Made by a program: the position numbers and the translations under genes
Part shown: positions 10,708-23,378 of the stretch, piece by piece
How positions within the stretch are numbered: position 1 is the stretch's first letter
Layout: each line of letters starts with the position of its first letter
Assembly (NCBI GenBank): GCA_007449985.2
Contig: VIIQ02000092.1
Location: 112,001-176,000, forward strand
Reading direction: 5' to 3'
Length of the DNA stretch: 64,000 nt
Source of the DNA: Desmodesmus armatus
Lineage: Eukaryota; Chlorophyta; Chlorophyceae; Sphaeropleales; Scenedesmaceae
Notes under the pieces: generated by a model
Databases searched by the model: none
The model's input: the letters and a program-made list of their open reading frames with translations, nothing else
What the model was told of the DNA's origin: nothing

Positions 10708-11475
10708 TTAAGGGGGAAGGATACAATTAGCATTGCTGAGGCTTTTTGGCACCAGATTGTGGAAACACAATCTTTTGGGTGTCCTTAGACCCCCTGCCAA
10801 CTGATTTGGCCAAATTCAAAACTTTTTTCTTAAGGGTGGCACCACTGGGTGCGACTACAGAGTGACCGATGTGTGCCGTGCTCAGGGCCATATGCAGGGT
10901 GTCCGAGTGGTGAAAGTCCGTCACTAGAAGCTTTTTATCGATGTTGCGTGCTCTGGACTGCTTGGTTTGCTGTGTGAAGCTCTGTGGTGGCTTGCAACAG
11001 CACCCCAGCCGCCCGAAACCTGCAGCACCCATCATGGACGCTACACAAACGTTTAGGTGACGCCATCGCTAAGGTGTGGGCTAAGACGTACAAAGAAACG
11101 ATTTCTATGAATGCGGTGTCAAAGTCGACTGCAGCAACTGCTGCAGAAAATATGTGTCAGCAGATCGAGTGCAAAGTTGCTGCAGTTCCGAATCGAACCG
11201 GATAGCGAAGAAAGGGTCGACCAGTTGAATACCAACATGTTCATCCTTGGCGACATGGCCTAGTTTTGCCCTGATCGTCCTCCCCAGGACCATCCTTGCT
11301 ACACCCCTGGGGTACAGCAGGCCCTACAGTTGACCGGGCCAGGGCAGCATTGGCCCTAGTTGGTGCAGTGCATCCCTGGGAACCTGGAGGTTGTCGAAAA
11401 AGAGCAGAGCCTGGCCAGCAGACCCCTGTACAGCTCAATCCCGCCACCCCAATCAATTGTATCCTTCCCCCTTAA
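10708..11475. mobile_element. Non-autonomous TTAA-type DNA transposon (piggyBac- or Kolobok-like MITE)
   Basis: The 17-bp sequence GGGGGAAGGATACAATT at 10712-10728 recurs exactly as its reverse complement at 11455-11471. Both are flanked on the outside by TTAA (10708-10711 and 11472-11475). A TTAA target duplication is characteristic of piggyBac and Kolobok superfamilies; which one applies cannot be settled here. The element is 760 bp between the TTAA copies and encodes no recognisable transposase. The longest frame, 10727-11035 on the minus strand (102 codons), has no motif I know, so the element is presumably mobilised in trans, if at all. Confidence 0.8.
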
Positions 11476-14400
11476 GTGTCGAGCTGCAGTGGCTGCAACA
11501 CCCAGCACGTGTCCAGGTAGTGGTGCCCATTGGTGCGTGTCTTGGTGCCTAGGGTTTAGGGTTACCGAAACCCTTAACACTAGCCCGCCGGTTGATGGTT
11601 GTTGTTATAAGATCGCAGAGGCTGAAGCTGCCGTGTCTGTTGATGGTTGTTGCAAGCGGAATGTGAGTGTCTGGTGCTGCTGCGATGGTTGGTGAGTGGT
11701 CGCCGCCCTGCACCAGATGCAGTGCTGTTGTGAGACAGTGCCCGGAACCGGGGAGGTAGCAAGATTTCCTGTGGAGACACTGGGAACACACAAAGATGGG
11801 AACACAGAACACAATGTAACTAGCACTGGGTCCCCCACCGCCACCCCAGGCAACGAAAGCCTAACAAAGCAACCTCACAGTACAATAGAAGGCGTCCAGA
11901 CCAAAACTGTGAGTCCAGCAGCCCCATCAAGCCTAGTAGGATTACCTGCTGTTGTGTTGGCCCCTAGGGCCCTCAGACATATAGGCTACTGAAGGGTCGC
12001 CATGGGGGCAGCACCAGGTGCATGGAACACGCCATTTGGCTTGTGGCATTGAAAGCATTCTGCTGGACCTTTTGAGTGAGTTCACAGCGTGATCACACTC
12101 CCCCCGCCAATTTGGCAAGCGTTTGCTCCGTCTACTGTGCGCTCAATGTCCAATCGGTAATTCAACCACCTATGCGTGGGGAGCTCAGGAACAGTCTGTC
12201 TAGTTGCTGCAATTGGTGATGCGAGGGACACTGTGATTGGCTGCACAAGCATGCAAAGCCGGCAAGGATTACAAGATCTGCGCAAGTGGGGAGCCAACAT
12301 AGAAATCTTCACATCACCATCTGTGTGTGCTCCTGATATAACCACACTGTACACTTGATGCACAACTCAGGTGCTGCTCACAGCCTACAAAATGCGAGAC
12401 AATTACGCAGCACAAGCACATGTGTTGAGTACACGACCGGCAAGTGACACACACCGCATAATCCTATTTAGAAACCTGACAAGCGCACACCCTTGGACAT
12501 TTGGTGACGCTCACAAATGGACATGCATTGCAAAGACTGCCGCAAGACAAACAGTAACAAACTCCGAGGGATCCTCCTGCAAAAACCAGGGCAGACACGC
12601 CAGCAGATGTGATCTCCTTAGGTGCACAAGGTGCGGCTGCATAACCCCTTGCTGCAAGCAGCATCCGCCCTTGGTGACAGTATGTAAACTGTACAGCTGC
12701 TGATCATGATCAGCAGCAAAGAGATAAAGCCAAGTGCTGGCCAGACACGGCCCGGAACAGCATCCACACACACGACTGCACAAAGACCCAACCACCGAAC
12801 AAAAGTGCTACTGAAACACGCCGGCACACGCGGTGACCTGCTCACCATACAGACGTGCAGCCCAAGCACTCTGGTGCAGCTGCAGGCAGGCAGCTGGTTG
12901 CCCAGCAGATACAAAGCACACTAGCAAAGCCGGGATCGATGGCGGTGAGCGCACGGCAAAACTGTGACCACTCACTGTGCTCCTTGCACTGGTCCGAGCC
13001 TTGCACACAAGTTCTGCCAGGAAAACGCAAAGCACGGCTATCAAAAGGGTCAGTGCTGCAAGGTATGGGTGCTCAAAAGTGTCGTCAGATGGGGCGATGT
13101 GGGGCGATGGGCAAAGCAACGGTGCTGCGGCAGGATACGCTGGGGCGTAAGCACGCAAATGGAGGCTTGATACACCAGCAGGCAGCCGCTGCAGACTGCA
13201 ACAGCATAATAGCTCGTGATGCACACACATACACGTACTCAGCGACAGCATGTCTCAACAGCATGTCGCAAAAACGGTCAGCTGACTCCCACAAGCAATG
13301 AAAGTCAGAATGCTGCTGTGCAGGCCGCATGAGCAGCCAACAACCACAGCAAGATCTCCCCAAGGGGCCCTGCTGCTTGGTTTAGACAAAGCACAGCCAG
13401 CGAACCAAGCAACGCAGCTGGCCTGTCCTGCGTACAGGCACCTGAGACAACAGCCACCAACCATAGCAGCACAGCAGCAGCATTGTGAGAACCTCAATCT
13501 CGAGCTCATGCAGGCCTGTAACAAGATTCATGCACCACCAACAACAGTCGTGTGGTGCCGTGTCGTGCAGTGCCGTGGTCTAATAGTACCTGTTGCCCAC
13601 ATGCCAGCGCGATTCAAGCTCAAACCCAAGACAGTCAGACCAAGAAAGTTGCCTTCTGGCTGGGAAAAAGGACACCACAGCCTTGATGACGCATCTCGGC
13701 ATGAAGCGTCAACACAGCAGTGCCATGCTACACATGCTATCACCAAGCGCAGTGTCAGACACGAACAGACGCTCCAACAAAATTGTGAGGAAGGGCCAAC
13801 GTTCCGCCATCGTGGAGGAAGGGAACAGGCAGGCGCTTCCCTTGAGCGCCACAACACGAGCAACAGCGCTCTCAAACCTCAGGGGCTGCGGCCGAGCCTG
13901 AACAAAGGGGTGTGGGCATGCGCACGGTGACACACACAAGCTTAGTGTCTTACACACAGCCGCATGTGCATACGCCCCCACCTTCACATGTACAAGAGGC
14001 AGAGGTACTAGTAGACCACACCAGATAAGGCCCCACGAGGCCTGGTGCTCGTGTGCATACCAAGGGGTACAGCCAACCGCCACCACGCCACATGCGGCAA
14101 GTCTCCACTCCCTCTTTCCCTTCTGACACGACAATGCACACATGCATGGCAAAGACTGCCACCCAAACACCAGAACAGCAGTTCCAGAATATATATGTCT
14201 GTACATGCTCGGGTGACTTTGAGACAACTCCCAACCCCCTCTTATCTCACTCATCACACCTGCAGTGCGCAAAACGCACAGCCGGCTTGTGCAAGTAGCC
14301 TCTGATGTATACACAAGGCACACACGACACTCCAGTCCTGGTATAAGAGCCAACAGGCAACAACCGTAGCGTGCCAGCCAATGCCAGCCCCATACGGTAT

Positions 14401-17400
14401 AGTACCCTCACACTGCAGACAGCACGAGCAGAGGCAGCACCGCTCAAAAAATTAACCAAGCGCATAACACTACCATGAAAACAAGGCCGATCCCTGCAAC
14501 ACAATCCTCATGCCAACAACATGGCATGCTGTCCGTCCTCAATCTTACTCTTGCTCAACACAGCCCCACCCTGTAACCATGATATCGGCCCCCGGCCTGC
14601 CATATCCCAGGGCAGCACGGGGTCAATCATCCCGTGCGACACGGTGCACAGGTCAAACATTCTGCACAACCCCGCCAAGGGAGCCCCCACTGTGTAGTTA
14701 GCCGCTGCACATACATTCAGTGTGCACTCCGTGCGTAGGTATACTCAGAAAAAAACGCAACGGCCCACACAGATGAGAACGCCTTCACTCAAAAGGCCAT
14801 GCAAGCTCTTGTCCACAGAAGGTCACATGATGCACACAGAACACACGTGCAGGACACCCCACCTTGCTTGACTGCACAAGATGCAACCTGCTAGTGCACT
14901 CGAGGCACCCGGCTGCCCAACGCGATGAGGCTCAACATACACTGTATCAGGCATGGACGCACAAAATGCACATTCACAAAGATTGCCGACCAACCACGAC
15001 CTGTGGAGTGTGTCCATTCCACGCCTGTCACCCTTGGCACAGGCTGCAAACACACAGCATCACATGATGCAAGGGTGCATGTTCGGCTGCACCGCATTGC
15101 AGCCCACCCAGCATATGACCATCTGTAGTATCATCTCAGGTGTACACACGCACAAACCCACACTCACACAGACAACCTTGCCGGGCCAAACTCGGCCTTG
15201 TGGTTCCAGTTTAGGTTCGTTTTTAGCCTTGCCACTGCCACTTTCTCACCACCTACACCGGGTGTAGGTCACCTCGCCGGTGACAAGGGAGAGGCAATGT
15301 CCAACAACCATGCAGAACCAGTGAGTACCAGATTGTAGGGATGTGGATGACCTTCATCTCCCCAGGTGCACAGATCTGTATCCCATGGTGCACACACAAC
15401 GCTGCCAAACCCATGTTGAATGGGGAAGGTGCCCCCATCGTGGGACGGAGTGCCGAATCACAATTGACTTCAACAAAAGGGCTTCTGACGGAGCGTGCAA
15501 CACTGAAAAAGGGAAGCCCAACCACATGCACACTGTGCCGCGGCACATCCAAGCTTCAGCGGGGCACCCAGCGCCAACTAAACACATGCATGGTAGAATA
15601 CTCTGGGGCCACCAGCACAGGTTGTCTACAGTCACCAATCATCTTGACAAACACCATCGCCCATGCTGGTTCACTGTGAAGTGTCCATGCACGGAGCTCT
15701 CAAAAAAGGTGTTCTCATCGACTGGCACAGTGTCACAGTCAACATGTGCAGCAGCTGTAGCCGCAGGCACTCCCACACACACTACATGATCAGTCGTGTG
15801 ACAGACGCTGCTCATAAATGACAGCGCACGTACAGCTGCACTTCAGACAGAAGAAGCAGCAGGATCACAAATGCAGCGGAATTTGCCCAATCAACACCAA
15901 CGCAATGCCACGATAAATACAGCTCCTGACGAGCTCCAGACAGTAACACAGGCAGGATTGCCCGCACCAGCAAAACCACGTGTCATGAGAACGGTATCAT
16001 GCACATTGAAACCACCACAATGCAGCCATGCGATGAAGCAGGCCTGCCACAGTGACTGCGCTCAACCAGTCTCAGCTGTGACCAGGGCACCGGCCCATTC
16101 AGGCATATCTGTGTGTATACACCGGTACACAAGCACCACCGTGTGCTCATATGAATCAGTGCATCTGTACCACCCTGTTCTCGATTGTACATCCGAGCCT
16201 TGTGCTGCCTGCGGCAGCAGTACTTTGCGCTCATACATGCAACCAAACAAAGATCGTGCACACCATGATGCACTTGTGTATATGTTGGGTCTCAAAGGTG
16301 CACCAGTGTCTTGTACTCAGTAGTGCTCCCGTAACACACACGCATGCAGCCTTGCCCAGCAGGCAAGCATGACCCACCCAAGGGGTCCTAGAAAAGCCCC
16401 GAGCTTGCAAGCGCTCCCAAAAAAACAAAAGGCAATCCTCCCATTGCAAGCACATGCATGCAGTCTTCAGCTGCCGGACTGCAGTCCCTGACTCATGAAA
16501 GCACACCAGGATGGCAGTTGTGAGTGCAGGTGGCACAAACTCTGCCGTGCGCTTCGCAATGTGCGCACAACCCACCCAGGCGGGACTCGCCAAGCGAGTT
16601 GAATGAACCCCCAGCAGCACAGTGCTTGGCAATGTGACCACAGTCGACCCACCAAGGCTGCACTTGCTGCGCGAGTGATACGAAACCCCAAAGGCACAGT
16701 AACCATGGCCATCAAGCTGCATGCGCAACCGGCAAGAGACCGCATGTGCGATGTGTGCGCAAAGCCACCCACCAAGACGTGAGCATTGAGCCAGCGGGCA
16801 ACACCCAAACGACCGAGTGACCCACAGCACTTGTGGCGCATGCGCAAGCAGGAGAACCTTGCATACACAGTGTGTGGCGACACAAGGACTGCGCATCTTC
16901 ACCAGAAAAGAACCAAGCACCGCAACAGCTCAATCTTCACGCCAAGTGAGCTGCATGCGCAGGCAGGAATGTCCAGCATCAAACTCACTGCAGCCTGCTG
17001 CTGGCAGCCCCCCAGCCACCCAACAAATTGCAACCCACTGCATGCTTGCGAGCTCAGTAGCACCATAAGCAGGTCAGGTGCTGTGTGAGTAGCGCTGCCA
17101 ATGTGCCATCAGGGAAGAAAGCTGGAGGCCACACGGGCAGCAAAACCAACCAGGCCAACACAACCAGAGTGCGCGTCATGGTTTCGTGACTGAGAACACA
17201 AGTGCACAATGTGGTCCTGACACAAGCCCTGCAACCCGTTTGTAACCCCTCCAGGCGGAAACACACGTGCGGTGTGGCCGCACGCAGACAAGACAGCACA
17301 CAAAGCAGCAGGCACGGCAGCCAGCAGCCGCTGGCACAGAGCCCTCACATATGTTGGTTTTCACAAACAATTCAGCAGTGCAGTCCAGCTGTGCCAGGGT

Positions 17401-17910
17401 GCAATCGGCTGCATACAATGCTTGCAGCGCAGCAATGCAGCACAAACACGCCGCCAACCTCTAACCAGCAAAGCGCGCCGGCTGGCAGGTATGGTTATCT
17501 GACTGACATGGGAGCGGCAGTGCCGTTGTCCACAGCGTCACACCATGCCCTGGAACTCTTGAGCAGTCCTGCAAGCTCGCTGACGCACTGCCAGTGGCTG
17601 GAAGCTGGTCCTTGCAAAGGAAAGAAATAACCAAGCAGTGCAGCAACCTGCAGCATCGCTGGCGCTGGGCAAGTGCACACAACTACAAGAACCTGTCAGC
17701 TGTACACGCGTGAAGGAGTGTACGCTTGCGCGCCCAAACTACAGGTGGCTGGCAGCTTGCGAGTGCCAGGCACCAACACAGGGCTGCCTGGCCGCATCCT
17801 GACCCAAAGCCCAAGGCCAGGACGGTCCATATGACGAAACGCTTGCAGCAGCAGGTGCCAAAAGAACCACCGCAGCGTGTGGAGCCTGCAGCAGCAGGGG
17901 GTGAGAGCAT
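11476..17910. other. Gene-free stretch downstream of the CDPK gene
   Basis: I find no exon chain with matching phases and no known domain. A TTTAGGG motif lies at 11549-11564. From about 12.4 kb the plus strand is visibly rich in A and C (CACA, GCACA), that is, the minus strand is GT-rich in the sense of the CDPK gene. Open frames such as 16231-16920 on the minus strand (229 codons) are Cys/Val/His-rich, fit this base bias and are not supported as genes. The last part should be CDPK 3' UTR. Confidence 0.5.
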
Positions 17911-20900
17911 TCAAGCAGCTGCGACCTCCTGGGTGTTCCACATGTTGCGGTACTCCTCATAGGACACAGTACCGTCCCGGTCCAAATCCACCTCCGCCAC
18001 AAGCTCCTCGGCCAACCGCCAGCTGCAGCGCCGGTTCTTGTTGCCCTTGGCAAAGCCGAACCGCTCGGTCTCCAGCACCTGCATGGGACACACAGGCACC
18101 GACATCAGACACGTATCAGGTGAAACAATTCCATTATGACAAACACGTTTACACGTTTTACAGACTGATGGCCCTGCCAGTTGCTGACTCACCCTGCTGC
18201 AAACAGTGAGAAGCCTGCTTTTTTATCACAATCTCTGACCAGCCCTGTACCTAGGCGTGTTGCATGCCTTGCCTGTTGTGCTGTGCTGACCACCCACCAC
18301 ATACACAGTTGGTGAACACAGGGAGCATAAGCTTATTGTCTCAACATGTCGCACCTGGTGTAAGTCCTGCACAGAGATGTAGCCGTCCCCGTCGCGATCC
18401 AGCCTCTCAAAGCTGCTCCGCACAGCGTCCGTCCTCATCGCCACCCGCTGGCTGTCGAGCATGCTGGCGATGAACTCCTCATAGTCGATCATGCCCTGCC
18501 CGGTGATGTCTGCCACCATGAAGAGCTCTGTCAGCTCATCCTCGTCGATGGAGACACCAACCTGCACATAACACAGGTGGGCACAAAGTGAGACTCAATG
18601 CAACATGCCATGCGATGGCACGACCACCCTCGCATTGGGCAGCTTTTGGACGTACAGGTGTGCGCTTTAAGCGAGCGTATGTCTGCAGAGCAGGTGTATA
18701 AGCTACTGGTGACTGCAGATATGCCAGGTGGACTCCTCACATGCCGTAGCTAGGTCAACAGCAGTACCAAGGTATGGCATGTTGACGTACCTGCTCGATC
18801 GCTCGGTGCAGGTCAGACGCCGACAGGCAACCGTCATTGTCCTTGTCCATGGCCATGAACAGAGACTGCAAGCAAGGGCGAAGAATGACGGATTTGATGA
18901 ACACACAAGCCATATATCAACACACTTGTGTGCTGACATATATTCCCGACATCCAGAACAAAAACGGCTACCTTTGCATGCATCCCCCTTGCATGGAGTG
19001 AAAGGCAGAACACATCACTGCATCCCGCCAGCTAGTATGTGCACCCCGAGACTTGACACGTCGTTGACGGTGAGCGACAGCGGCACTACCACACTGCCCC
19101 AACTCGCCCCAACCACACCAAGCCCCCAGCACACAGCACCGCAGGAATGGACAGCAGAAACACAGCAAACCAGCCTTCAACCCCTCACCCTGAGCTTGGA
19201 CACATCCTTGTCAGTGAGCGACTGCGCCATCACCACCAGCGCAAGGCGCTTCATGTGGCTCAGCTTGGCAAAGCCGCGCAGGCGCCGCACCATGTGCGCG
19301 CCCAAGGCTGACGCAGCCGCCGGGTTGGTCGCCTTGCGTGCTGCAGGCTCCATCGTCAGCCAGGGGTGCTGCAACAGCAAACAAGCATGAATAACGTGTG
19401 ATGCCTTTGCATTGTGTCATCTCTGCACAGCCTGCATTAGGTCCGCACAACACTTCGAACAAGCTGCTAGAAACCCTTACTGAGATCTTTGCATGCTTGG
19501 GACAGCCGCAAGCAGGCGTGACCTACTGCCATAACGGACCCCGCGCACGCACCGCTGCAACTGGGCCCAGTACACACCGCCCCGCACAGACCCTGTGACT
19601 CCCTTAGATACTCCGACCAGCCCAGGACAAGTCCTGCCACCCACGCCCTCACATATTAGCTCTTGCTCTCGTTACCGGCTTTCAACGCACCTTGAGCAGC
19701 GCTGCCGCTGTGCTGCGCCGGTGCTCATCCAAGTCCAGCATCCGAGTGATCATGTCCTTTGCTGACTCAGAAACCACCTCCCACTGCAGGACAGCACAGC
19801 GATTGTATGTTCTGATTGTTGAATCGGTGAAATTCGATGCATACCAGCAAGGATGCATACCATGCACCTGTTGATTTGCTGTTAGCACCAGCCCCTGGGT
19901 TCACGTGGCTGCAAAGCGACCTGCTGCATGCACAAGCAGGACACCCACACCAACCCTGACCTCTCTGGCTCCAAAGCTGTAGCTGCCTTGCAGCACACGC
20001 TGCAGGATGCGCGCATCGCTGCTGCCTGCGAATGGTGGGTAGCCTGACAGCAGGATAAACATGATCACGCCTGCTGACCACACGTCTGCTGCATGTGTGT
20101 AGTCTTTGCGCAGCACCTGAACACAACAGCACACCCGCATGGACAACACCAACGACGACAGAGTGTCAGTGTCATGACAACAACACAGTGTCGACAGAAG
20201 TGCAGGTGTACAGGCCATGCGCAGCATGTGCGCTGACAGTATGGCTGACAGGTCAGCATTGGAGGCATCTCTGGCGATTCCTGACACACTCCACAAGCAC
20301 TGGCTGAGATGCTGTCCCACGCAACGCCGCCAGCCCAACACTGGCAGTCCGCAGGCATGTCCCACCTCAGGTGCGACATAGTAAGGGGTCCCAAACTTCT
20401 TGTGGAGCCGCTGGCCGGGCTTGCAGAACTCGCTGGTCCCAAAGTCGATGACTTTGAGCTGCGCGCTCTTGTCGCTGCTGGTCAGCAGGATGTTTTCCGG
20501 CTTGAGGTCCCTGCAGGGGCATCACGCCAATGAACAACCCATAAACGACCCTTACGCGCGTTATTTTCAGCGCAGTAAAAAAGAATGAGCCTGCCTTCTG
20601 CTGCCATTGTTGCATCTCTGCTGATTGCTGCCACGTATGCCCATCTGCTGATTGCTGCTCAGAGACACCACCAGCCTTGCTCGTCAACACAACCATATTG
20701 CATCAGGTTGTCTTGGTGAATCGCTGCGTGTAGCGACTGGGCCTGCCAAGATACCTGTGCACAATGTGCTTGCTGTGTGCAAAGGCCACAAAGTCCAAGA
20801 GGGCCCGCATGATGTCGACCGCATCCTGCTCGCTGAACTGCCCACGTGCCACAATCTGGTCAAACAGCTCGCCGCCTCTGCAGAGCTCCATGACCTGCAG

Positions 20901-21852
20901 GACGAAGGCATTACACAGCACAGGCGTTGGCATAACTGTGCTGGAGAAAGCCCCTCGTCTGATAAATTCCCTTTCTTGAGTTTCCCCAGCCGTGCCGATC
21001 TGTGTCTTGCACATGCATCGTGCTGCCATGGCTGCTGCTGGCGCCACCTGCCGGGCGCATCCACTTGTATGAAAGGTCAAGCCGCTGTGCAAGGCTGCTC
21101 ACCAGGTAGAAGTGTGTGTCGCTCTCATACACCCCATATAGCTGCACGGCACATGGGTGGCCGGCCAGCATGCGCATCATGGCCACCTCCTTGATAATGC
21201 CTGCAGCAGTGGGTATCAGCACAGCGCAGCACAGCACACATTGTCAGCACCTGTTGTCACGGCCTGAGGCTTGTGCACTACTGTCCTGGTCACGTGCTGC
21301 ATACATTGGCACACCTCCTGCAGCGCCAATGGCAGCGCAAGTGTGACGGTAAACTCCAGCAGCCACATTGCAGCAATCAAGTGCTGGTTGTGATAGGGAG
21401 ATAAGTTGTGAGGCTGGGCCCAGCATGTTCAACACCACATGCACACAAAAGCTCGCACCTTCACGCTGCTTGATGTCAGCAGTCTTGGTGACTGCCTTGA
21501 CTGCACACTCCTGCCCTGTCTGGTTGTGGGTGCAGACCTGCACCTTGCAGTAGGCACCATGGCCAACAATCTTGCCGCTGCTGTAGTCGTCATAAAAGCT
21601 GCGCTGCAAGCTGGAGTCAAGGTCCGCCCTTGCTGCCCGCACAGCAAGCTCAACATCGTCAGCACAGCTTCCTGCCGAGCTGTCGTCTGCAAGGTTGCCT
21701 GCTGATGCTGCGATCAAGGAAAGCGTGCTGCTGTTGTTGCTGGTCTGCTTGACGAGCTGCGGCTGCTTGTTCAGCAGCTTGGAGCTAGCCTCATGGCCAC
21801 ACTCATCCTGCTGAGTGCCCGGGGAGGCATGACCACACAAGGAATTGCCCAT
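17911..21852 (-). CDS. CDPK: Calcium-dependent protein kinase (CDPK), 551 aa
   Basis: A Ser/Thr kinase directly activated by calcium through a fused calmodulin-like domain. Ten exons, all phase-consistent: 21852-21459, 21200-21103, 20894-20755, 20510-20366, 20116-19961, 19783-19691, 19368-19189, 18865-18791, 18561-18355 and 18078-17911. The start is chosen because it gives MGNSLC, a myristoylation Gly2 plus palmitoylatable Cys5, pointing to membrane attachment. Kinase landmarks are the Gly loop GHGAYCKV (97-104), Lys119 in CAVKAV, HRDLKPEN with Asp212, DFG and the FGTPYYVAPE activation segment. After the kinase come the autoinhibitory junction (about 343-402) and four EF-hand loops at about 409-420, 445-456, 482-493 and 527-538. 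All four start with Asp and end in Glu or Asp. EF-hand 2 has Thr at loop position 3 and Gln at position 5 and may bind calcium weakly. Length and domain order are those of a complete CDPK. Confidence 0.96.
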
Positions 21853-22814
21853 ACTGTGCAAAAGTGCCAACCAGCTAACACCCCAAGGATAGCAGCAGAA
21901 GGACCTTGGGATCACTGTCCTGGTGCTGCTTGCTCACTGAGGGCACATGACACCTGGAGCAGAAGCTGCAGCTGCAAACCCCTGCACCCCCCTGAATGCC
22001 CTGCCCTCCTCTGCAGCCACCTGTGTGCTGCAATCCCTTTGCCTGTAGAGCTCCCACAACTGTTTGCCTGTAGAACAAAAAATCATTATATCAGGGAGGT
22101 TTGACAGGGGCCTTGGCTGGGTGGGTGGGAGGGTGTTGGAGGGAGGTCAGGACTAGCTCCAGTGCACGCTCTGACGTATACGACAGCAAGCAAGAGCAAC
22201 GATCTAAGACATGCAGACTGCCACGTGGAGAACACGCGCTGCAATCCCACTGTCAAGCTCTCGGCATGGGTGCACAAAGGTGCTCACCGTTGTGTGGCGC
22301 CCCGGCCCCGCCAAACAAATAGACGTTGTGACCCCAAATCCACCAAGGATAGATCGAAACGAAATGCCTGCTGTTGCGCTCCCTGAAAGCGAATCCACAG
22401 TTTTCCTGGCAAGCACGTTGGTCGGCCTGGACACAAAAATCGTTGTTAACCACCCAACCTGAATCACTGTGTCGAGCAGTCTGGGCATTCACGCACTGAA
22501 TCCAAACCCCAAAACCTCTCATGCCCCCAGGGCCAAAGAAGCAGCTCTGGATCAGATGATGGAAGAATTCAGTGTGCCGAAATAATCTCAACCTGCCAGC
22601 TGCCAGGCCTCGTACTGGCCTTCATCACACATCAGCAGCACCACTTCCCCAACACACTTGCTGCCCATCCTGATACTTTTCTCAGCCACATTTGGTGGTG
22701 ACTGAGTGCTTCAGGCCTCATCAGATCCAGATACAGCAGCAGGGCCCAGGCAGCCCAACCCAGCTTGCGGCACTGCCTTACACAGTATATTTGCAGCAGC
22801 ACAGCTGGGACGCA
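21853..22814. promoter_or_regulatory. Spacer between divergent genes (CDPK and small membrane protein)
   Basis: About 960 bp separate the CDPK start (minus strand) from the next plus-strand start, so both promoters and 5' UTRs should lie here. No TATA box or other element can be named with confidence. The open frame 22253-22591 (minus) is not supported as a gene. Confidence 0.4.
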
Positions 22815-23378
22815 ATGCCTCTTGCTACTGTCATTGGGGCATCTGTGGGTGTAGCCATCACCTGCTTCAAGAATAGCTTGGTGTACCTGCCACCATACAG
22901 GTAAGGAGTGCAAGTTGGCTGGTTGGGTGTTTAGGCATTGGTGATCTATGTGCAGCTGATGAAATGGCAGATGTTATCGCAGACTTCCTGTGTTACATAA
23001 ATGCTGCAATAAAGTGGTATCCACTTACACCTATGTAGGGGATGCTAGATGCAGCACCTCAGTGCACTTGAAAGCAGCAGTGCGCACCCCCTCAAACGAC
23101 ATTGTACCAATCAAGGCGCTCTGCACCCAGCCATTGTGTGGTGACCTGGGTCTGTCCTGGCAACACAATAACCTAGACACAGTGAACACCAACAGCATCG
23201 TCCTGCTGTCTGCTTCTCCTCTACTGCTTGGTCGGGTGCTTGCAGGAAGCCCTGGGAGCACTTGGCTATGGGTTTTGCAGGCGCCTATGCTGCCAACTGG
23301 CTGATTGAAATGGAGGACAAGATGGTGAAGCAGATTGAGGATGCATATGAGAAGTATTCAACACCACAGTCACAGTAA
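22815..23378 (+). CDS. Small membrane-type protein, 72 aa, two exons, function unknown
   Basis: The first exon (22815-22900) reads MPLATVIGASVGVAITCFK and ends in PPYR across a GTAAGG donor. The second (23246-23378) restores the frame at an Arg codon and reads KPWEHLAMGFAGAYAANWL followed by a charged helix to TAA. The phase fits (86 + 133 = 219 nt). The N-terminal 20 residues and the GFAGAYAANWL stretch are hydrophobic, and the C-terminal third is acidic/basic and likely helical. The size and layout recall small accessory subunits of mitochondrial inner-membrane complexes, but I do not recognise the family. A longer frame reaches back to 22692 without an ATG. Confidence 0.65.

Noticed and set aside
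10727..11035. Possible transposase of the TTAA element
   Set aside because: The 102-codon frame shows no catalytic motif and the element is too short to encode a transposase.
16231..16920. 229-codon minus-strand frame in the gene-free stretch
   Set aside because: No domain, odd Cys/Val/His/Trp composition expected from GT-rich DNA, and no splice partners.
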